From GCA-2684655 sp045105235 (GTDB lineage Bacteria > Planctomycetota > UBA1135 > UBA2386), in the NCBI GenBank assembly GCA_045105235.1, contig JBGCDH010000032.1, positions 62,001-126,000 of the forward strand: a stretch of DNA of 64,000 bases, in the 5' to 3' direction. Of the stretch, positions 44,257 through 52,365 are shown in pieces (position 1 is the stretch's first letter; every line of letters starts with the position of its first letter). The position numbers were made by a program, and so were the translations under genes. The notes beneath the pieces are model-generated. The model was not told the origin of the DNA. It made no database searches and saw only the letters and a program-made list of their open reading frames with translations.

Positions 44257-45135
44257 GTGGCTGCCAAACCCGACATCTTTGAAGAGATCGTGCGCCTGCG
44301 CGCCGAAGGCGTGCCGGCGGCGCTGGCGACCATTGTCGGCACGCGCGGCTCGACGCCTGGGCGCGCGACGATGCGGCTGCTGGTGCTCGCCGACGGCACG
44401 TTTCTCGGCACGGTCGGCGGCGGTTGCCTGGAGGCCGAGGTCTACGATGTCGCGCTGCAGGTTCTTGCCGATGAGCAGCCCCAGTCGCTGCAGTTTCGGC
44501 TGACAGAGAAGGATTCGCCGGACAGCGGTTTGATGTGCGGTGGGGAGGTGACGATTTTCGTGGAGCCCATTACGACGCCGGTGCTGTGGATCTATGGCGG
44601 CGGCCACGTCAGCAAGTCGCTGTCGCAAGTCGCTTCTATTGCGGGCTTTCGAACGACGATTGTCGACGATCGAGAGACCTATGCGACGGCCGAGCGCTTT
44701 CCTGAGGCGCACGCCACGCTTGGCGTTCCCTACGAAGACGCCGTAGCGCGCATGCCGATCCGGCAGAATACCTACGCCATCATCGTGACCCGCGGCCACA
44801 AGGAGGACGGCCTAGTGCTCGAGCACTTGGGCCGCCGCTTCGCCCAAGGCGAGAAGCTGCGTTTCCTCGGCATGATCGGCAGCCGCACCAAGCAGGCGCT
44901 GCTTTGGAAGCACCTGCGCGCAGCAGGGGTCGGGGACGAGTTTCTGCAGACCGTGCGCACGCCGATGGGCGCCTACCTGGGCGGCCGCACCCATGAAGAG
45001 ATCGCCGTCAGCGTGGCGGCCGAATTGATCGCGGTGCGCCGTCTTGGCCACGACCTCAAGGACAGCTGGGGCGAGCGCGACCAGCAAAAGGCCCGGGTTG
45101 AGGGTGTTCGCGGCCTGCCGGTCACCGAATCCTGA
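44257..45135 (+). CDS. XdhC/CoxI-family protein
   Basis: 292 residues from GTG 44257; the longer frame upstream is antisense-like and overlaps the SprT gene. The N-terminal XdhC_CoxI domain has ALATIVGTRGSTPGR, GTVGGGCLEAEV and LMCGGEVTIFVEPI. A Rossmann domain follows (LWIYGGGHVSKSLSQVASIAGFRTTIVDDRE), ending in LRFLGMIGSRTK and PMGAYLGGRTHEEIAVSVAAELIAVR. The family delivers sulfurated molybdenum cofactor to xanthine-dehydrogenase-type enzymes. No molybdoenzyme gene is in the window, so its client must be elsewhere. Confidence 0.9.
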   Translation: MAAKPDIFEEIVRLRAEGVPAALATIVGTRGSTPGRATMRLLVLADGTFLGTVGGGCLEAEVYDVALQVLADEQPQSLQFRLTEKDSPDSGLMCGGEVTIFVEPITTPVLWIYGGGHVSKSLSQVASIAGFRTTIVDDRETYATAERFPEAHATLGVPYEDAVARMPIRQNTYAIIVTRGHKEDGLVLEHLGRRFAQGEKLRFLGMIGSRTKQALLWKHLRAAGVGDEFLQTVRTPMGAYLGGRTHEEIAVSVAAELIAVRRLGHDLKDSWGERDQQKARVEGVRGLPVTES

Positions 45136-45243
45136 TTCTCGCCGCGAACCTCTCGGCCACCGGGGACGTTGTCTCCCGGCCGGCCGCCCGGCAGAATGTT
45201 CGGCCCCTCCCGATTCGCTAGCCATTCGCCAAGCAACTCCCAG

Positions 45244-46290
45244 ATGACGCCCAAGACCTTCGCCGTCCGCCTGCTCGCCCTCGTCGCTGCCGTATCGCCA
45301 GCCTTCGCCCAGTCGGACAAGGTGCACCTTGCCAACGGCACGGTTGTCGATGACGTGCGCGTCACCAAGTTCGGCATCAGCAGCATCGAGTACAAGAAGG
45401 GCAGCTCAACGGAGTCGGCCATGAGCGACCAGGTTGTCAAGGTCGAGCTGGGCAAGTTCGACGACACCTACGCGCGCGGCCTTCGCGATCCTGGCCTGAT
45501 GCTGACGCTGGCCCGCGAGCAGAAGAAGTCCAAGAACGACGTCATGGCGCAGCTCGGCTTCGTGCACGCGGCGCGCGGCTTCTTTGACAATGGCCAGGAT
45601 GCCGAGGCCGTTGCGGCGCTCAACGAGCTGGAGAAGGCCTACCCAGAGGGTGGCGCCGTGCCGGACGTCTACCGGCTCAAGTTCGAATTTTACATGAGCC
45701 TCGGCCCGAAGAAGGGTGGGGCCAGCGCGATCACGGTCGCCAAGAAGTTCGAAAGCACCGCGGTTTCCAACGCATGGCCCAATGGCTTTGCAACGGAGGC
45801 GGTCTTCCTCCGCGCCCTCGCCGAGCAGACGGATGCTGCGGCCTATCAAAAGAAGCTTCGCGACGTCATCAGTCGCGCGCGTGGCTCGAGCCCTGTGGTC
45901 CACAGTCGGGCCAGCGTCGAGCTCGGCCACAGCCTGCGCAAGGCCGACAAGGCATCGGAGGCCAAGCGCCTCTACGAAGACGTCGCCAAGCGCGACAACG
46001 TCGACGAGAACGCGCTCGCCGGCGCCTACCTCGGCCTGGGCCACCTCGCGCTCGCAGAGGCTGGCGCCGATAAGGAAAAGGCCAAGCAGGCGCTGCTGAG
46101 CTTCCTGCGCGTTCGCCTCGAGACCGAAAACTCATGGCCCGGCCTGCAGGCCGAAGCGCTCTACCAGTCGATGCAGGCTGCCGCCAAGTGGCAGGGCCCG
46201 GAATACCGCACGGTCATTGGTCGCTGCCGCGGCACGCTGCTCGCCGACTTCCCCAACTCGGAGTGGGCGGAGCTGCTGCGCCAGCGCTAG
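45244..46290 (+). CDS. Exported helical-repeat protein
   Basis: 348 residues from ATG 45244. Signal peptide with cleavage after AFA (residue 22). A short beta segment follows (DKVHLANGTVVDDVRVTKFGISSIEYKKG), like the DUF-type motif that opens many planctomycete periplasmic proteins. Residues 80-348 are TPR-like helices (FFDNGQDAEAVAALNELEKAYPEG, AYLGLGHLALAEAGADKEKAKQALLSFLRV). Periplasmic scaffold likely; no enzymatic motif. Confidence 0.75.
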   Translation: MTPKTFAVRLLALVAAVSPAFAQSDKVHLANGTVVDDVRVTKFGISSIEYKKGSSTESAMSDQVVKVELGKFDDTYARGLRDPGLMLTLAREQKKSKNDVMAQLGFVHAARGFFDNGQDAEAVAALNELEKAYPEGGAVPDVYRLKFEFYMSLGPKKGGASAITVAKKFESTAVSNAWPNGFATEAVFLRALAEQTDAAAYQKKLRDVISRARGSSPVVHSRASVELGHSLRKADKASEAKRLYEDVAKRDNVDENALAGAYLGLGHLALAEAGADKEKAKQALLSFLRVRLETENSWPGLQAEALYQSMQAAAKWQGPEYRTVIGRCRGTLLADFPNSEWAELLRQR

Positions 46291-46355
46291 TTGATGGAGT
46301 CCGGCTTTGGCGGGCCTGGCTTTGGCGCCGCATGCACGTGGCCTGAATCTGCGCG

Positions 46356-47075
46356 ATGACCGTCGACTACGAACGCTTGGCGCGCGCCCCCGGCCGTTTG
46401 GACAACGGCGTGTTTTGGGTCTTCCGCGTGTTTGTGCGCGGTGCCCTGCGGCTGCTGTTCCGCTGGCAGGTCGACGGCGCGCCCCCGAAGACGGGCGGCT
46501 ACGTGCTCGCGGCAAACCACACGTCGTTTCTTGATCCGGTTCTGCTCGGTGCCTCGGTGCCGCGGCGTGTCGTCTACCTGATGACGGAGACGGTCTGGCG
46601 GTCGCCGTCCGCCGGCTGGTTTTATCGCTGGAACCGCGCCATTCCGCTGAGCACGCGCGGCGGCAACCGCGATGCGCTGCGCGCCGCCCGCAAAGTGCTC
46701 AAGCAAGAGCGCGTCGTCGGGATCTTTCCCGAAGGCGGCATCAGTCGCGACGGCCAGCTGATGCTTGGCAGCCCGGGCGCCGTTTCGTTGGTGCTCAACG
46801 AAGGGCTGCCGATCGTGCCCGTTGGCATCGTCGGTGCGGACAAGGTGTTGCCGCCAGGTGCGGGCTGGCCACGTCTCAGGCGCATCCGCGTTCGTATCGG
46901 CGCGCCCATCACCCCCGAAGAGCTCGCCGCTCTCGGCGGCGACCGACGCACGCGCCTGCGCGAAGCGACTCGCTTGATCATGCGTCGCATCGCGGAGCTA
47001 ACCGAGCAGTCGGCGCGCGAGGATGTCTTGGATGCGAGCGCCGCTGCGGATGAGGCGACGTCGGTGGGTGTGTAG
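46356..47075 (+). CDS. 1-acylglycerol-3-phosphate acyltransferase (PlsC family)
   Basis: 239 residues. Acyltransferase block I is NHTSFLD (H-x4-D, His55/Asp60). Block II region WFYRWNRAIPLSTRGGNRDAL, block III FPEGGISRDGQLM and block IV GLPIVPVGIVGADKV are all present. It probably acylates lysophosphatidic acid at the inner membrane. The N-terminal hydrophobic stretch is short (VFWVFRVFVRGALRLLF). Confidence 0.93.
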   Translation: MTVDYERLARAPGRLDNGVFWVFRVFVRGALRLLFRWQVDGAPPKTGGYVLAANHTSFLDPVLLGASVPRRVVYLMTETVWRSPSAGWFYRWNRAIPLSTRGGNRDALRAARKVLKQERVVGIFPEGGISRDGQLMLGSPGAVSLVLNEGLPIVPVGIVGADKVLPPGAGWPRLRRIRVRIGAPITPEELAALGGDRRTRLREATRLIMRRIAELTEQSAREDVLDASAAADEATSVGV

Positions 47076-47152
47076 CTAGACAGAGAAAAGCGACGTCCCG
47101 GATTTTCGAGTTTGTCGGTCGGAATGCGTGATGTGGATGCCACCGCTCATGC

Positions 47153-47725
47153 ATGGAAAGCAGTGAGGTGGATTGGGGTGGCGTGCATCGCTCTGCGCAG
47201 AGGATTCTGCGCAGGTTTCGCGATGCGGCGACGGTGTCGCACTGCGAGGACCTGGTGCAGGAGTCGTGCGTGCTGCTGTGGCAGTGGATCGCTCGCTGCG
47301 GTCAGGTCCGTCGTGTCGACGCGGCGACGCGCACCGTTTGCTATCGGCGGCGCCGCCGCTCCATCGCGCAGCTAGGCCGGGCAAGCTGGCTGCAGTTCGT
47401 CGACTTTGGCAGCACCGTTTGCGAGCCGGCCGAGTCGGAGAACGATGCCGCCGAGCTGCGCATTGCCGGCCGTCGGGTGCCGAGCGATTGGGCCATGGAG
47501 CACCTGCCGACGGTGCTTGGCTGCCTGACGCGACTCGATCAAAAACTGCTGCTGGGCCTGCATGAGGGCTTTTGCTGCGCCGAGCTGGCGCTGCGGTTTG
47601 GCCGCAGCGAGGCCTGCGTCAAGACCAGGATCCACCGCGCGCGCAAACGCGTGCGCACCGAGTTTGAGGCGCTCGTTCGGCAGTCGGACGAGTTCGACGA
47701 TCTGTTGCAGGAAAAGGAGACGTGA
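47153..47725 (+). CDS. RNA polymerase sigma factor, ECF type
   Basis: 190 residues. A degenerate region 2 (HCEDLVQESCVLLWQWI, TVCYRRRRRSIAQL) is followed by a clear region 4 (LGCLTRLDQKLLLGLHEGFCCAELALRFGRSEACVKTRIHRARKRVRTEF). No region 1.2 or 3, so it is an ECF sigma. The stop shares a base with the ATG of the next, exported protein (TGATG), so that protein is co-translated with the sigma factor. No anti-sigma factor with a membrane anchor is evident. Confidence 0.85.
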   Translation: MESSEVDWGGVHRSAQRILRRFRDAATVSHCEDLVQESCVLLWQWIARCGQVRRVDAATRTVCYRRRRRSIAQLGRASWLQFVDFGSTVCEPAESENDAAELRIAGRRVPSDWAMEHLPTVLGCLTRLDQKLLLGLHEGFCCAELALRFGRSEACVKTRIHRARKRVRTEFEALVRQSDEFDDLLQEKET

Positions 47726-48690
47726 TGAAGAAGAGCATGAAGTGTGTTGCGGGTGTGCTGTCGACGATGTGGCTGTTGGGCGCTGGGCCGACGCTGCTTG
47801 CCCAGTCTTCGGGAGAGGGGGCGGGAGCCGGAGGCGGCGATCCAGTGGTCGTGGAGAAGCCTGCCGGAAAGGGCGGCGTTGCTGCCCAGGCCAAGCCACC
47901 GCGCCTCAGCGCCGAGGCGCGCGCCGAGCTCAAGCAAGCGAGGGCGTTGGTCAAAGCGTGTCGCGGTTTGACCGGGCCCGAGCGCAGCCATCGTCTCGAG
48001 GCGGCGGCGTCCAAATACGATGGGCTGGTAGCGCGCTTCGCCAAGGAACCTCGTGCGGCGGCGGAGGCTGCGTGGGCTGCTGCGCAGCTGTGGCGACGTC
48101 ACGGCAGCTTGCCGCTCGCGGAGAAGGACTATCTGCACGCCGCGAGCTGCGACGCGGCTCGCTATGCGCAGCGGGGTCTGCTCGGGGCGGCGGATATGCA
48201 GCGGCGCCAGGAGCGGTTGGAATCGGCGTTTGCGACCTATGCGAAAGCCGAGGCCGTGGATGCGGGCACATCGCGCGCGCAGCTCGCTCGGCTATGGGTG
48301 GCGCGCATGCTGCAGTCGAGCGGCCGCCTCGATGCGGCGATCGAGAAGTTCCAGGCGGCGCTGGAGAGCGCTCCGACGGTTCGGCAGTCGATTGGCGCCG
48401 CCGACTACTTGGCGCGTGCGTGGCTTGCCAAGGACGACTTGGAGAGCTGTGAAGCGGTGCTCGACCACATCGACAAGGTGGTCGCAGCACACGAGGCCCG
48501 CGACCCGATCGAGCGCGAGCGGCTGCGGCTGGCGCTGATGCGCATGTCGTCGCGCAAAGCTCTGCAGCGCGCGCGCGACAGCAAGAACGGCGCGGCGGCG
48601 GACGCCGTTCGCCTCGACGAGCATCGGCGTGGCCGTTCTTCTCGGAGAGCTGTGGTTTCGGGCAAAGCAAAGGCGGGATGGCGCCGCTGA
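47725..48690 (+). CDS. Exported TPR-like protein coupled to the sigma factor
   Basis: 321 residues from ATG 47725, with AAAGGAGA just upstream. Signal peptide with cleavage near LLAQ (residue 26), then a Gly/Pro/Lys-rich linker. Helical repeats follow from about residue 60 (LARLWVARMLQSSGRLDAAIEKFQAALESAPTVRQSIGAADYLARAWLAKDDLESCEAVLDHIDKV). The C-terminus becomes Arg/Ser-rich. Overlap with the ECF sigma gene suggests a functional link, perhaps a periplasmic sensor or a regulon member; this is inference. Confidence 0.7.
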   Translation: MKKSMKCVAGVLSTMWLLGAGPTLLAQSSGEGAGAGGGDPVVVEKPAGKGGVAAQAKPPRLSAEARAELKQARALVKACRGLTGPERSHRLEAAASKYDGLVARFAKEPRAAAEAAWAAAQLWRRHGSLPLAEKDYLHAASCDAARYAQRGLLGAADMQRRQERLESAFATYAKAEAVDAGTSRAQLARLWVARMLQSSGRLDAAIEKFQAALESAPTVRQSIGAADYLARAWLAKDDLESCEAVLDHIDKVVAAHEARDPIERERLRLALMRMSSRKALQRARDSKNGAAADAVRLDEHRRGRSSRRAVVSGKAKAGWRR

Positions 48691-48857
48691 GGTGTCGGGC
48701 CGTTCTGGCTCAGGCTGGAGTGCTGGCTTGGGGACAACCCCTAGACGCCGGCCCGTTGCGTCGTGGCCGGCGCGGCGGCGTCGGCCGCGGCCGCGGCGAG
48801 GTTTGATCGTTGCGGCGCGATTCCTGAGCCGGTCCGCGCCCGCTTCGGGCTACGCTC

Positions 48858-49358
48858 ATGCGCATGGTGCGAGCAAAGCTTCGCTGGACTCTATTGCCGA
48901 TGGCCCTGCTGGCCTCGTGCGCGATCCCCAACACACTCGACATGCTCGGCGACAGTTCGCCGCCCGCCGAGTTCGGCCGCCCCGCGTGGGTGCGCGCGGT
49001 CGCGGGTGTTGGCGGCTGGGTTGGCGGCATCGTCGGTGGCGTCGCCTCCGTCGTGCTGCTGCCGATCACCTATCCGCTCAGCCTCGCGGCCGGTGACGAA
49101 CTCACCGACCACGCCGCCGACGAAGTGATCCTCTTTCCGGCCATGACGCTGGCCGCCGGTGGCCACGCCGCCCTCGGCCTGCCCGCCGACCTGATCGATT
49201 GGACGTTCCGCCGCGTCTGGATCGGCGGCGCCGACCCGGATCCCATTGTCGAATACGACTTCATCCCGATGAGCGGCGCGAGCATCCCACGCCAAGAGCA
49301 GTTCTCGGCCAAGGTCGAGTCGGAGTCGGAAGCGCAGCCAGAAGCCACCGGCAAGTAG
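48858..49358 (+). CDS. Small lipoprotein
   Basis: 166 residues. Lipobox LLASC (Cys21). A Gly-rich hydrophobic stretch follows (VAGVGGWVGGIVGGVASVVLLPITYPLSLAAG), as in the YceK-like small outer-membrane lipoproteins, then WTFRRVWIGGADPDP and an acidic Ser/Glu tail. Function unknown. Confidence 0.7.
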   Translation: MRMVRAKLRWTLLPMALLASCAIPNTLDMLGDSSPPAEFGRPAWVRAVAGVGGWVGGIVGGVASVVLLPITYPLSLAAGDELTDHAADEVILFPAMTLAAGGHAALGLPADLIDWTFRRVWIGGADPDPIVEYDFIPMSGASIPRQEQFSAKVESESEAQPEATGK

Positions 49359-49429
49359 CCACGGTCAAAAGCGCTGGCAAATTGCCACCACTCAAGCGGC
49401 CCGCTTGGTAGACTCCGCGCCCCAAGTGC

Positions 49430-49505
49430 GGGCGATTAGCTCAGTTGGTAGAGCGCCTCCCTTACAAGGAGGATGTCGGCGGTTCGAGCCCGTCATCGCC
49501 CACCA
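49430..49505 (+). tRNA. tRNA-Val (UAC), CCA encoded
   Basis: The full cloverleaf can be drawn. The acceptor GGGCGAT pairs with ATCGCCC, D-arm is GCTC/GAGC, anticodon stem CCTCC/GGAGG has loop CTTACAA (anticodon TAC), and T-arm is GGCGG/CCGTC with TTCGAGC. Discriminator A, then CCA at 49503-49505. Confidence 0.98.
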
Positions 49506-49631
49506 CCCGCGCCCCAGGCTCCGTAGCCTCGCGTAGCGCGCGGACCGGGCACCTATCCGTCCCACGCCGCATCCCTTGGGCGTCGCCGCGAAATCGCGTT
49601 ACGCGAAATGGCGCGTGGGCTATCCGACACC

Positions 49632-50591
49632 ATGAAGAGGCCCCTCGGAATCGCTGTTCTTGCTCTCAGTGCCGGCACTGCCGCACCGAGCCTGTTTGCT
49701 CAACAGGTGACCGCCACGGCGGCCTGGCTCGCGCCGGTTGACTTGACCGTCGTCGATGGGTCGCTGAGCGAGTCGCAGCAGTATCCGGCTGGCCCGCTGG
49801 TCGGGCAGCAGCAGCGTTCGGTCGCTCAGGGAGGCTCGATTTCCCGCGTGAATTGGGTGGTCGGGCCGTCTGCGCAAGACGACGAGATCTACTTGGGCTA
49901 TGGGATCCAGGGAGCAGCCGGCCAGCAGTCGACGGCGACGGCGATGATCGGGTTGCACGAGGTCTTGTTTACCTTGACGGCACCATCGCCGCGCGCCGTG
50001 CTCTTCGAGTCCTCCCTGCCAGCAAGCGCCTCCGGCAACGCGAGCCTGCCGCTATTCGAGGTCGACTTTGGCAATGATGGCAGCATCGAGCGCACGGCCA
50101 CTGGCCTCAACCAGGCGCCAGCTTCAGCGACGATCGGGCCGGTTCCCTACGAGGTTCGCGTGCGTTGCCAGGCCACGGCGCAGCATGTTGGAGGCTCGCT
50201 CTCTAGTTTCGTCGCTGACTTTGCGTTGACCGTGCGTCCCGACAACAACCTGTCGATCCAGCGCAACGTGCTGGGTTGCTCGCAGACGTTTTCGGTGACG
50301 CCGGCGTTCTCCTACGACGGCTTTCGCATGCACGTGAACTACACCGCGCCAGGTGGGGTTTGGGCGGTCGTTGGTTTCGGACTGCAGCCGGTGCTGCTGC
50401 CGTCGAGTTTGCCAAACTGCGTGCTGTTGCCGCGCCCTGACGTCGTGCTCCCCCTGCCCGCACCAGCCGGCGGCATCGACGTCCCGATCCCTCCTTCCCT
50501 GCGGCCGCTGACCCTCTACGCACAGGCCGTTCCGCTGCCGCTGTCCGGGTTGCCGTTCGCGACCGACGGCTATCGGGTTCGAGCGTTCTGA
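49632..50591 (+). CDS. Secreted beta-rich protein
   Basis: 319 residues from ATG 49632. Signal peptide with cleavage after LFA (residue 23). The whole mature chain is beta-rich with no enzyme motif. The C-terminal part (LPSSLPNCVLLPRPDVVLPLPAPAGGIDVPIPPSLRPLTLYAQAVPL) matches the module found at the ends of several other exported proteins here. It is the first gene after the tRNA. A perfect hairpin lies about 30 bases past its stop. Confidence 0.7.
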   Translation: MKRPLGIAVLALSAGTAAPSLFAQQVTATAAWLAPVDLTVVDGSLSESQQYPAGPLVGQQQRSVAQGGSISRVNWVVGPSAQDDEIYLGYGIQGAAGQQSTATAMIGLHEVLFTLTAPSPRAVLFESSLPASASGNASLPLFEVDFGNDGSIERTATGLNQAPASATIGPVPYEVRVRCQATAQHVGGSLSSFVADFALTVRPDNNLSIQRNVLGCSQTFSVTPAFSYDGFRMHVNYTAPGGVWAVVGFGLQPVLLPSSLPNCVLLPRPDVVLPLPAPAGGIDVPIPPSLRPLTLYAQAVPLPLSGLPFATDGYRVRAF

Positions 50592-50621
50592 GCCGCCCAG
50601 CGACGCTGGTTCTGATTTCTT

Positions 50622-50644
50622 GGCGACGCTGCAGGAGCGTCGCC
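50622..50644. terminator. Perfect 9-bp hairpin between convergent genes
   Basis: GGCGACGCT (50622-50630) and AGCGTCGCC (50636-50644) flank a 5-base loop. It lies between the stop of the secreted protein at 50591 and the convergent kelch gene stop at 50668. There is no U-run on either side, so termination efficiency is unclear. Confidence 0.45.
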
Positions 50645-50667
50645 GAAACGACGTGCGATACCTGCTG

Positions 50668-52038
50668 CTATTTGCCGCCGATCGTCATGACACCGTAGTT
50701 GGCGACCACGGCGCCGAATGCATTGACGCCCGGATCGAGCGCTGCGCCCTGGCAGTAGATCTGGCCGCCGAGCAGCTGCGGGTCGTTCGGCAGTGGCCGG
50801 GACCACGTCGCGGTGTTGCCGTTTGCGACGAAGACGTCGATCAGCGCGGGGTCAACCTGCAGGTCGCAGCCCGGCAGTCCGGCTGCGGCGAGCGAGGTCG
50901 GCAACGGGCCCCAGACCGAAGAGCTGGTGTCGCTGAGGCCATACAGCATCAGACCGATGCCGTTGTTGGGCACGGGCGAGATCTGGACGGTAAAGGTCTC
51001 GCCGAGCCACGGACGCTCGGCGGTCGTGATCACGGGAGTGCCCGCGGAGCCTGCACAGCCGCTGCCGTTGGTGGTGAATGTTGCTGAATCCGTGACGGCG
51101 TAGCTCCACATCTCGGGCTGCTGCACGCTGCCGTACATCAGAACTTCTTCGCGCACGAGATCGTAGGCGAGGTAGGTGTCAAGACGCGGTGCAGGCAGGG
51201 ATGCCGGCGTGCGCTGCAGCCAGTCGCTGCCATCCCATTCCCACGTGTCGCTTGGGGATGCGCCCGCGAACATCACGATGCGGTTGCGTGCCGTGTCGGT
51301 CACCATCGAGTGGTCGTAGCGGGCTGCTGGCGAAGTGGTCGGCGTGAGCTGCTGCCAGTCGGTGCCGTCGAATCGCCAGGTGTCGTCGGCCTGCAGGTAG
51401 CCGCTAAAGATCAAGAGTCCACCGTTGACCGGGTCGTAGGCCATGTCGGTGGCGCGGCGGGGCTGCGGCGCATTGGCTGTTGTGATCTGCGCCCAGTCGA
51501 TGCCGTTCCACTCCCATAGGTCGTTGAGGTCCGCGCCAGTCGCGCCGCCCACCCCGCCGAACAGGACCACCGTGCCGCGACTCGGCAGGTAGGCCATCGG
51601 GTGCGAACGACGAGCCGGCGGCGGCGGCGTCGTCGAAGTCATCAGGGTCCAGTCGATGCCGTTCCATTCCCAGGTGTCGTCGAGAAGCATCCCGGTCGCG
51701 TCGATGCCGCCAAACATGACGATCGTGGCTCGGTTCTCGTCGTAGGCCATCGAGTGGGCGACCCGCGCCGGCGGCACGTTGGTCGGCGCCGCTTGGCTCC
51801 AGTTGGTGCCGTCCCAGATCCAGGTGTCGCTGCTGCGCATGCCGTTGGCGATTCCCCCGAACAGGACCGTGTGGTTGAACGGAAGGTAGTAGGTCATCGA
51901 GTGGGCCGTCAGCGCCGGCGGCGAGTTGGCGGGGCTCAAGAACGTCCACTCGGTCTGCGCCGATAGGGTGGCCGTTGCGGAGGCGATTCCTAGAGCTGCT
52001 GCGAGCGGGGACAGACGAGGGTGGAGGCTAGTTGGCAT
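50668..52038 (-). CDS. Secreted kelch-repeat protein
   Basis: 456 residues. Signal peptide to about residue 27 (TATLSAQTEW). Six kelch-like blades follow, each with the pattern P-PAR-HSMAYD-x-VVLFGG-x-W-x-W-x-x-DW, for example ARVAHSMAYDENRATIVMFGG and DDTWEWNGIDWTLM. They form a beta-propeller. From about residue 330 comes the planctomycete C-terminal module: GSGCAGSAGTPVI, GLMLYGLSDTSSS, GLPGCDLQV, QIYCQGAALDPGVNAFG. Likely a surface or extracellular binding protein. Confidence 0.88.
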   Translation of the reverse strand: MPTSLHPRLSPLAAALGIASATATLSAQTEWTFLSPANSPPALTAHSMTYYLPFNHTVLFGGIANGMRSSDTWIWDGTNWSQAAPTNVPPARVAHSMAYDENRATIVMFGGIDATGMLLDDTWEWNGIDWTLMTSTTPPPPARRSHPMAYLPSRGTVVLFGGVGGATGADLNDLWEWNGIDWAQITTANAPQPRRATDMAYDPVNGGLLIFSGYLQADDTWRFDGTDWQQLTPTTSPAARYDHSMVTDTARNRIVMFAGASPSDTWEWDGSDWLQRTPASLPAPRLDTYLAYDLVREEVLMYGSVQQPEMWSYAVTDSATFTTNGSGCAGSAGTPVITTAERPWLGETFTVQISPVPNNGIGLMLYGLSDTSSSVWGPLPTSLAAAGLPGCDLQVDPALIDVFVANGNTATWSRPLPNDPQLLGGQIYCQGAALDPGVNAFGAVVANYGVMTIGGK

Positions 52039-52365
52039 GGCGTTTTGCTACGGGGATCCAGAGCGACCCAATGTATCTGCTGGAGGGGTTTGGGGCAGCT
52101 AATGCTGGTGCTGGCACTAGAACTAGACGAGCTGCGCTGCTGACCATTCGCGTTCGACCGAACCGCGCCCTGGCACGCAGTCGCAAGTCTGCGCGGTGCC
52201 CGCTCGCTGATGGTCGCGGCCGCGCGGTTGGGCCCAACGTGCGCCCGGGCAACGCTTTCTCGGCTGGCTCAGAAGTCGCAGTCGCAGTCGCAGTCGGCGC
52301 CCGGGTCTCCCTCGGGTCGGTGCAGTCGTCGACGTGGTGGGACCCTGCGGCGCGCGCAGCCGGCT
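52039..52365. other. Gene-free stretch
   Basis: 327 bases between the start of the kelch gene and the stop of the next minus-strand gene. The only feature seen is a short run of six-base units (AGTCGC, four times, near 52273-52296). It presumably holds the kelch gene promoter, but no clear -35/-10 pair can be picked out. Confidence 0.5.

Noticed and set aside
49430..49640. tRNA gene as an attachment site for an integrated element
   Set aside because: No integrase, and no second copy of the tRNA 3' end was seen in the window.
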